Below, piece after piece: positions 6,590 to 7,474 of a stretch of DNA of 7,474 nt (position 1 is the first letter of the stretch; the number at the start of each line of letters is the position of its first letter). The position numbers and the translations under genes were made by a program. Location: contig CAIKGX010000030.1 in NCBI GenBank assembly GCA_903827075.1, positions 1-7,474 of the forward strand, given 5' to 3'. Below the pieces are notes generated by a model. It saw only the letters and a list, made by a program, of their open reading frames with translations, had not been told where the DNA came from and made no database searches. The stretch is from an uncultured beta proteobacterium (GTDB taxonomy: Bacteria > Pseudomonadota > Gammaproteobacteria > Burkholderiales > Burkholderiaceae).

Positions 6590-6618
6590 TGGGCAACAGT
6601 TGGCGAAGGTTTTACAAT
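6590..6618 (+). promoter_or_regulatory. Candidate sigma-70 promoter for dcd
   Basis: TGGGCA (6590-6595, 4 of 6 matches to TTGACA) and TACAAT (6613-6618, 5 of 6 matches to TATAAT) are separated by 17 bases. Transcription would start about 6-7 bases after the -10 box, at or next to the dcd ATG at 6625. That would give an mRNA with almost no leader. The prediction is by eye only. Confidence 0.4.
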
Positions 6619-6624
6619 TCGGCC

Positions 6625-7191
6625 ATGACTATTAAATCAGACCACTGGATCCGCCGCATGGGCGAGCAAGGCATGATCAGCCCATTTGAACCTGGCCAAG
6701 TTCGCCAGGATGCTGCCGGCAACAAAATTGTGAGTTATGGCACTTCAAGCTATGGATACGATATTCGTTGCGCTGACGAATTCAAGATCTTTACTAATAT
6801 CAACAGCACTATTGTTGACCCTAAGAATTTCGACGAGCAATCATTTGTCGACTTTAGGGGTCCGGTATGCATTATTCCCCCCAACTCATTTGCTTTGGCA
6901 AGAACGGTGGAGTATTTCAAGATCCCGCGTACTGTATTGACGGTCTGCGTTGGTAAGAGCACGTATGCGCGTTGCGGCATTATTGTGAATGTCACTCCAT
7001 TCGAGCCTGAGTGGGAAGGTTACGTCACCTTGGAGTTTTCCAATACCACGCCATTACCCGCCAAGATTTATGCGGGTGAAGGTTGCGCGCAAGTTCTCTT
7101 CTTCGAGAGTGATGAAGTGTGCGGCACATCGTACAAAGATCGTGGTGGCAAGTATCAAGGTCAGGTGGGTGTTACCCTGCCCAAGACTTAA
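6625..7191 (+). CDS. dcd: dCTP deaminase
   Basis: Dcd deaminates dCTP to dUTP and ammonia, the main bacterial route to dUMP for thymidylate synthesis; it is a cytoplasmic trimer related to dUTPase. The 188-residue protein begins MTIKSDHWIRRMGEQGMI and has SSYGYDIR (41-48), the signature GKSTYARCGI (110-119, with Ser112 and Arg116) and the catalytic glutamate Glu137 in TLEFSN. PAKIYAGEGCAQVLFFE and the C-terminal SYKDRGGKYQGQ complete the nucleotide-binding fold. All key residues are present. I chose the ATG at 6625 because homologues begin M(S/T)IKSD; an in-frame ATG at 6589 would add twelve unrelated residues. No ribosome binding site sits at proper spacing before 6625; AAGG at about 6606 is too far. 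A TACAAT box ends six bases upstream, so the message may be leaderless. Confidence 0.96.
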   Translation: MTIKSDHWIRRMGEQGMISPFEPGQVRQDAAGNKIVSYGTSSYGYDIRCADEFKIFTNINSTIVDPKNFDEQSFVDFRGPVCIIPPNSFALARTVEYFKIPRTVLTVCVGKSTYARCGIIVNVTPFEPEWEGYVTLEFSNTTPLPAKIYAGEGCAQVLFFESDEVCGTSYKDRGGKYQGQVGVTLPKT

Positions 7192-7204
7192 GCTATTTAC
7201 TTCA

Positions 7205-7474
7205 GTGAAGGACCATCGATTTAGCCACCGCCCTGAGCGGATCAATCTTGAGGAATATCGAGCTACATTAAGCCGATCAGCAATTGCTCGACCTGAGAAT
7301 AATTTTTATCACTGGCTCTTAGGCACTTCTTGGCTAAAGTTCCTATTGTTGGTTATTTTCGTTTACCTTGGCACGAATCTGATTTTTGCTTTTGGCTATT
7401 TAGCTTGCGGCGATGGAGCCATTACCCATGCAACCCCTGGATCCTTATTAGACGTATTCTTCTTTAGCGTGCAA
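7205..7474 (+). CDS. Inward-rectifier-type potassium channel, 3'-truncated by window edge
   Basis: Ninety residues are visible before the window ends. After a polar N-terminus (1-32), NNFYHWLLGTSW (32-43) resembles the amphipathic slide helix of Kir channels. A hydrophobic first membrane helix follows (about 44-66, LKFLLLVIFVYLGTNLIFAF), then a short extracellular turret. The start of the pore helix is SLLDVFFFSVQ (80-90), the block that precedes the TxGYG selectivity filter in KirBac proteins. The filter, second membrane helix and cytoplasmic domain lie outside the window. The only start codon after the dcd stop in this frame is GTG at 7205, with no visible ribosome binding site; a start inside dcd on an upstream GTG is possible. 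It follows dcd by 13 bases on the same strand, so cotranscription is plausible. Family assignment is good; the exact start is not. Confidence 0.8.
   Translation, partial: MKDHRFSHRPERINLEEYRATLSRSAIARPENNFYHWLLGTSWLKFLLLVIFVYLGTNLIFAFGYLACGDGAITHATPGSLLDVFFFSVQ

Noticed and set aside
6589..7191. Longer Dcd form starting at the ATG at 6589
   Set aside because: The extra residues match no Dcd N-terminus I know, and the likely -10 box lies inside them.

Overview
The window looks like a compact betaproteobacterial chromosome segment from the Burkholderiaceae, with Polynucleobacter as my best guess. The reasons are the moderate G+C (mid to high 40s by eye), short intergenic gaps, the block order DUF3460 – scpA – panC beside metG, and proteins of the Burkholderiales subtype. 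This assignment rests on recall of family sequences, not on a search.

Layout. (1) Bases 1-1852, plus strand: the C-terminal three quarters of a formyl-CoA:oxalate CoA-transferase (frc), followed after one base by a 310-residue formyltransferase. The latter resembles the 10-formyl-tetrahydrofolate hydrolase domain of formyl-THF dehydrogenase more than a true Met-tRNA formyltransferase. (2) Bases 1869-3761, minus strand: a tightly overlapping trio, read as DUF3460 small protein -> scpA (chromosome condensation) -> panC (pantothenate synthesis), with stop/start overlaps of 8 and 4 bases. (3) Bases 3891-5561, minus strand: metG, which lacks the usual C-terminal tRNA-binding domain. (4) Bases 5698-6543, plus strand: fdhD, the sulfurtransferase that activates formate dehydrogenase, divergent from metG. 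(5) Bases 6625-7191, plus strand: dcd (dCTP deaminase), whose likely -10 box sits so close to the ATG that the mRNA may be leaderless. (6) Bases 7205-7474, plus strand: the start of an inward-rectifier-type potassium channel cut off by the window end, just before its selectivity filter.

How the genes relate. Three genes touch one-carbon formyl/formate chemistry: frc releases formate from formyl-CoA, the formyltransferase probably handles a formyl-folate, and fdhD matures formate dehydrogenase. The first two probably form one transcription unit; the link to fdhD, about 4 kb away, is only thematic. The other genes are ordinary housekeeping functions. I found no mobile element, CRISPR array, tRNA, rRNA or clear undescribed system. 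The best leads are the frc–formyltransferase pair, the shortened MetG, and the single-cysteine FdhD placed between metG and dcd.
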